In this document: positions 5,282-7,944 of the stretch, piece after piece | How the letters are laid out: every line of letters begins with the position of its first letter | How positions within the stretch are numbered: position 1 is the stretch's first letter | Assembly: GCA_035531475.1 (NCBI GenBank) | Contig: DATKST010000102.1 | Location: 1-7,944, forward strand | Direction: 5' to 3' | Origin: CALCEB01 sp035531475 | Lineage (GTDB): Bacteria > Acidobacteriota > Terriglobia > UBA7540 | Length of the DNA: 7,944 bases | The notes under the pieces: generated by a model | Told to the model about the DNA's origin: nothing | Seen by the model: only the letters and a program-made list of their open reading frames with translations | Databases searched by the model: none | Translations under genes and position numbers: made by a program

Positions 5282-6619
5282 TCAGCCCTCTTTAATCACC
5301 CGCCCTTGCCCCTCTCCTGGCACAACGTGAGCGGCCCGGCGCTCCATGGGTACAAGCTCCCTCTGACCGTGACCCGTGTAGATTTGCCGGGGACGTGCAA
5401 TTTTTTGCTCAGGATCTTCCAGCATTTCCTGCCATTGCGCCAGCCATCCGGCCGTGCGGGGAATGGCAAACAACACCGTAAACATGGCGGGTGTGAATCC
5501 CATCGCTTGGTACATGATCCCCGAGTAGAAATCCACGTTAGGGTAGAGCTTACGCTTGATGAAGTACTCGTCATTCAAAGCGATGCGCTCGAGCTCGAGA
5601 GCAATATCCAGCTTTGGACTTCTTCCCGTGACTCTGAAGACGTCCTCAGCGGCCTGTTTGATGATTTTGGCGCGAGGATCATAGTTCTTATAAACACGGT
5701 GTCCAAATCCCATGAGCCTTCCATGGCCGGCCTTGATGCGCTCGACGTAACTGGGAACATTATCCACGTGCCCGATCTCATCAAGCATTTTAATGACTTC
5801 TTCGTTTGCCCCTCCGTGCAACGGCCCGGAAAGAGCGGCCGCGGCCGCAGCCGTGGTCACGTAAGGATCCGCATGGGCGCTGCCCACAGAGCGCATGACA
5901 CTGGTGCTGCAATTCTGTTCGTGGTCGGCGTGAAGGATGAACAGGATGTCCAGCGCATGTGCAATAGCCGGATTTGCTCTGTACTTCGGCTCGACCATTC
6001 TCCACAGCATGTTCATGAAATTTTCGGTGTAATTTAGATCATTGTCAGGGTATACGTAAGGGTAGCCGAGACCATGGCGGTAGCAGTAGGCGGCAATGGT
6101 AGGCAGCTTCGCGATCAGCCGCATGATCTGCAACCGCCGATTCTCCGCATCGTGGACATTCCTGGCTTCGGGATAAACCGTCGACAATGCCGCGACGGTG
6201 CTGATCAGCATGACCATCGGATGGGCGTCGTATGGAAAGCCTTCCAGGAATTTCTTCGTATTCTCGTGAATCATGGTGTGGTGCGTAATCCCATCCACCC
6301 AAGTCTTCAGTTGTGGTTTTGTGGGCAGCTCGCCGAACAACAACAGGTAAGCGACTTCCAGAAACGTGCATCGCTCGGCCAGTTGCTCAATGGCGTAGCC
6401 GCGATACCGCAAAATGCCGCGATCTCCGTCGATGAAGGTGATCGAACTCTGGCACGACGCGGTGTTCATGAATCCCGGGTCATAACCTTCGACACCGAAA
6501 TCCTCGGGACCCGTCTTGATCTGACGTAAATCGACGGTCCGCACTGTCCCTCCGTGAAGGGCGATACGGTAGGTTGCACTGGTGCGGTTATCGACAACGG
6601 TTAGAGTGTTCTCTCCCAT
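5282..6619 (-). CDS. gltA: Citrate synthase
   Basis: The 445-residue enzyme condenses oxaloacetate with acetyl-CoA to citrate and CoA, the entry step of the TCA cycle, in the cytoplasm. The catalytic residues are all present: His268 in GPLHGG, His307 in GFGHRVY and Asp363 in NVDFYSG, close to E. coli GltA His264, His305 and Asp362. The N-terminal domain (about 1-60) before the CQSSITFIDGDRG block is of the E. coli type, which suggests the hexameric form. The length is slightly above E. coli's 427, and the extra residues are mostly at the C-terminus. The start is set by GGAGG seven bases before the ATG. No other TCA gene is adjacent and a 350-base gap separates it from the cytochrome cluster, so it is probably transcribed alone. 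It is intact and looks chromosomal and ordinary. Confidence 0.97.
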   Translation of the reverse strand: MGENTLTVVDNRTSATYRIALHGGTVRTVDLRQIKTGPEDFGVEGYDPGFMNTASCQSSITFIDGDRGILRYRGYAIEQLAERCTFLEVAYLLLFGELPTKPQLKTWVDGITHHTMIHENTKKFLEGFPYDAHPMVMLISTVAALSTVYPEARNVHDAENRRLQIMRLIAKLPTIAAYCYRHGLGYPYVYPDNDLNYTENFMNMLWRMVEPKYRANPAIAHALDILFILHADHEQNCSTSVMRSVGSAHADPYVTTAAAAAALSGPLHGGANEEVIKMLDEIGHVDNVPSYVERIKAGHGRLMGFGHRVYKNYDPRAKIIKQAAEDVFRVTGRSPKLDIALELERIALNDEYFIKRKLYPNVDFYSGIMYQAMGFTPAMFTVLFAIPRTAGWLAQWQEMLEDPEQKIARPRQIYTGHGQRELVPMERRAAHVVPGEGQGRVIKEG

Positions 6620-6643
6620 AAATTTTCCTCCGGCCCAATGCGT

Positions 6644-7036
6644 TCAACCCAACTTTGCGCGCCACGGTGGATGGAAAAACCCGTTCGCCATGATCCTTTG
6701 GCCCTTACCTCCGGCTCCGATTGCTTCAACATCAGGAAACCTTGGGCCGCACCGCCGCCTGATGTGTAGCGGTGAATCTTCAACCCAGTCGCCCCGGCGC
6801 GAGATGGCGTTACAACTTCGTGTGGGCAGCGGAGGATGGAATAACGTGCAGGCCCCCCCCAGCGATGTGCTTCCTCGTTCATGATCACCATGACCTGCCT
6901 CTGCCTCGTTCAAATGTGATAATGCATCTCTTCGGCTGGAGAATCCGTGACCCCGATCACAGCTCAGTGTGACGGGAATGACGGTGGCGATTACCTTCCG
7001 CCGCATGTCCTGGCGGGATACGAGAAGGTTAGTCAT
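6644..7036 (-). CDS. Doubtful reading frame upstream of gltA
   Basis: An ATG at 7036 has GGAGG eight bases before it and lies 69 bases (centre to codon) downstream of a GTGA-N6-TCAC site. The first 25 codons, starting MTNLLVSRQDMRRKV, have GC-rich third positions like the real genes here. After about residue 25 the coding character fades in this frame. A second minus-strand frame (6891-6601, GAGG before its ATG) overlaps it and runs 19 bases into gltA. A run of eight C (6853-6860) lies where the two overlap. I recognise no domain in either frame. The best reading is the genuine start of a gene that has lost its frame, or a non-coding leader. At most one of the two frames can be a gene. Confidence 0.25.
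   Translation of the reverse strand: MTNLLVSRQDMRRKVIATVIPVTLSCDRGHGFSSRRDALSHLNEAEAGHGDHERGSTSLGGACTLFHPPLPTRSCNAISRRGDWVEDSPLHIRRRCGPRFPDVEAIGAGGKGQRIMANGFFHPPWRAKLG
6946..6961. promoter_or_regulatory. Second GTGA-N6-TCAC site
   Basis: The plus strand reads CGTGACCCCGATCACA, with GTGA and TCAC half-sites six bases apart as in CRP-type operators. It lies about 330 bases upstream of gltA and inside the doubtful frame starting at 7036. If functional it could serve the frame starting near 6891-6882 or a distant gltA promoter. No convincing -10 element was seen near it. Confidence 0.35.
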
Positions 7037-7097
7037 GATGCTTGCCTCCGGGCCACGACGATTCATTGCTATCGTGAACGGACTATCCAGCGCGCTC

Positions 7098-7113
7098 TGT
7101 GATCACGATCACC
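7098..7113. promoter_or_regulatory. Third GTGA-N6-TCAC site
   Basis: The plus strand reads TGTGATCACGATCACC, nine of the ten conserved bases of the CRP consensus TGTGA-N6-TCACA. It lies 69 bases (centre to codon) before the ATG at 7036 that has a good ribosome-binding site, almost the same spacing as the 173-188 site to its GTG at 113. The -10 region at the expected place is weak. A further half-site, ATGTGATCG, follows at 7119-7127. Confidence 0.4.
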
Positions 7114-7127
7114 GATTCATGTGATCG

Positions 7128-7339
7128 CCGTGGTGGCGATAGACCTGATGGCCCGCATCGATTGGCACTGTAGGGCAAGTACCGGTTGGTGAGTTGCGGT
7201 TCGGAAACAAGTCGGTCGAGCCCGAATCGGACTTCCAGCCGATGTCAAGGTTACTGCGCGGAAAACTCATTGGTCACGAGGCTCTCGACTCATCGGTTAT
7301 CATATATTACTGTATTGCTTATATCTAAACTTCTACCCA
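7128..7339. other. Non-coding stretch with an AT-rich island
   Basis: I see no supported gene here. The only long frames have poor codon character and no ribosome-binding site. Bases about 7294-7330 are strongly AT-rich (TTATCATATATTACTG and on) in otherwise GC-rich surroundings. The stretch begins where recognisable NO reductase sequence ends, so it may be a junction or replaced sequence. Confidence 0.5.
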
Positions 7340-7670
7340 CTAGAGCCGGTAGGTTTGACAACGGCTGAAAGTCGCAATTGCGGCTGAAGCCCATGCAGAC
7401 CAGCAGAAAAAGGCGGTGAGGCGCTTGATTTGGCGGGGATCGGTAATGGCGGTCGGGCGCAGGCCGTACTTCGCGGTGGCCTGGCCGAAGTATCTTTGCT
7501 GGGATGAGTCAACCACCTGAGCTGGAATCGGCGGCTCTCCCGTGTAGGTCCGGTAAGCCAGCAGGCCCAGCGCAAAAAAGTCGAACAAGAATGACGATAG
7601 CAACTGCCTGAATCCAGGCGTTCGATACCAGCAGACTGCGCTTATGGCTATCGCCCATACGGTGCTCCAT
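7340..7670 (-). pseudogene. norZ: Remnant of a quinol-dependent nitric oxide reductase gene (qNOR)
   Basis: An intact qNOR reduces NO to N2O with quinol at the inner membrane and is about 750 residues long. Here only pieces of the N-terminus remain. The first piece starts at the ATG at 7670 and runs through SNAWIQAVAIVILV, the start of the first helix. A one-base shift at a six-T run (plus strand A6, 7574-7579) moves the frame. The second piece reads FALGLLAYRTYTGEPPIP, typical of qNOR after the first helix. It then jumps from AQVVDSS to QQRYFGQ, skipping the cytochrome-like periplasmic domain (I estimate 80-100 residues). It continues through KYGLRPTAITDP and LTAFFCWSAWASAA, the family's block before the second helix, and then turns into unrelated sequence and a stop. 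The whole catalytic 12-helix domain and its heme-ligand histidines are missing. Assignment is from remembered family sequences, not a search. Confidence 0.7.
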
Positions 7671-7690
7671 TCTTGAATGAAGCATTGCGA

Positions 7691-7927
7691 TTACATCAGT
7701 TTCAGCGCCACGACGTATCCAGTAAGCAAGCCGTGAAAAAAGGCGCGAGCTTCCCGCTGAGTGGCGCACTCGTCGCGCGCCGCGACGTAGTTGAATGCCC
7801 GGAGCCGCTCCGGCCCCGGATCGGCGTAATCACCTGCAGATAGGCGGTCACGTTCATAGGCAGCCCTCCACGCTTCCGGCAAACCGGCTGTTTTCGCTCC
7901 GTGTTGAAAAGATATTCCTTGATTCAC
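7691..7927 (-). CDS. Short unknown reading frame ahead of the NO reductase remnant, start uncertain
   Basis: This frame opens at a GTG (7927, equal to 113 in the left copy) and codes for 78 residues. Its second half, from PERLRAFNYVAARD to HGLLTGYVVALKLM, has strongly GC-rich third positions. A better start is an ATG at 7857 (43 in the left copy) with GGAGG seven bases before it, but that frame reads MNVTAYLQVITPIRG and then diverges. One extra G in the G4 run at 7817-7814 would join it to the PERLRAF frame and give a protein of about 55 residues. So either the GTG frame is right, or a one-base loss broke a 55-residue gene. I do not recognise the product. The CRP/FNR promoter at 188-140 would serve it if the contig closes, and the NO reductase remnant follows 20 bases after its stop. 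Confidence 0.4.
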   Translation of the reverse strand: MNQGISFQHGAKTAGLPEAWRAAYERDRLSAGDYADPGPERLRAFNYVAARDECATQREARAFFHGLLTGYVVALKLM

Positions 7928-7944
7928 CGCGTCTCTTGAGATGG
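7815..7944. repeat. Right copy of 130-base terminal direct repeat
   Basis: It is identical to bases 1-130. The repeat starts within a run of four C (7814-7817), the same run where a one-base shift would repair the short frame described at 7927-7691. Joining 7944 to 131 places a CRP/FNR-type promoter directly upstream of that frame, giving a sensible transcription unit across the junction. Confidence 0.97.

Noticed and set aside
5141..6037. 298-residue plus-strand open frame
   Set aside because: Most of it is antisense to gltA, whose catalytic residues are all in place.
6915..6932. NsrR-like half-site (GAGATGCATTA on the minus strand)
   Set aside because: Only one half-site partly matches, no inverted partner lies at the right distance, and the regulator's motif in this group is unknown to me.
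1..7944. Plasmid backbone, CRISPR array, tRNA or rRNA
   Set aside because: I found no replication initiator, relaxase, toxin-antitoxin pair, regularly spaced repeats, or tRNA/rRNA sequence by eye.

Overview
The window looks like a fragment of a GC-rich Gram-negative bacterium that respires with many c-type cytochromes. Every gene I accept lies on the minus strand. An acidobacterial origin is my best guess. It rests on the style of the quinol-type nitric oxide reductase remnant and on palindromic GGCGGTC..GACCGCC repeats; it was not tested by any search.

Reading the minus strand from right to left, gltA (citrate synthase, 6619-5282) stands alone. After about 350 bases of intergenic sequence comes a tight cytochrome cluster. 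It encodes a periplasmic decaheme cytochrome of the MtrA/PioA/DmsE type (4931-3846), an MtrB/PioB-type outer-membrane barrel (3834-1828), a monoheme class I cytochrome c (1698-1342), a membrane-anchored NapC/NrfH/CymA-type tetraheme quinol dehydrogenase (1243-614), a small two-helix membrane protein (612-382) and a shorter relative of it (364-227). Together they form a full wire from the quinone pool across the periplasm and through the outer membrane, with 15 heme sites. The set matches the MtoA/MtoB/MtoD plus CymA (MtoC) inventory of iron-oxidising Sideroxydans. No cell-surface multiheme cytochrome (MtrC/OmcA) is present. The sequence does not reveal whether electrons flow outward (metal reduction) or inward (Fe(II) oxidation).

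The first 130 bases are repeated exactly as the last 130 bases (1-130 = 7815-7944). The contig therefore closes into a 7,814-base circle, is one unit of a tandem duplication, or ends in a repeat on both sides. No replication, mobilisation or recombinase gene is visible. If closed, a CRP/FNR-type promoter at the left end (about 188-140) drives a short reading frame at the right end (7927-7691) and then a broken quinol nitric oxide reductase gene (7670-7340).

The roughly 720 bases between that remnant and gltA hold no convincing gene. They carry two more GTGA-N6-TCAC sites and two weak overlapping reading frames.
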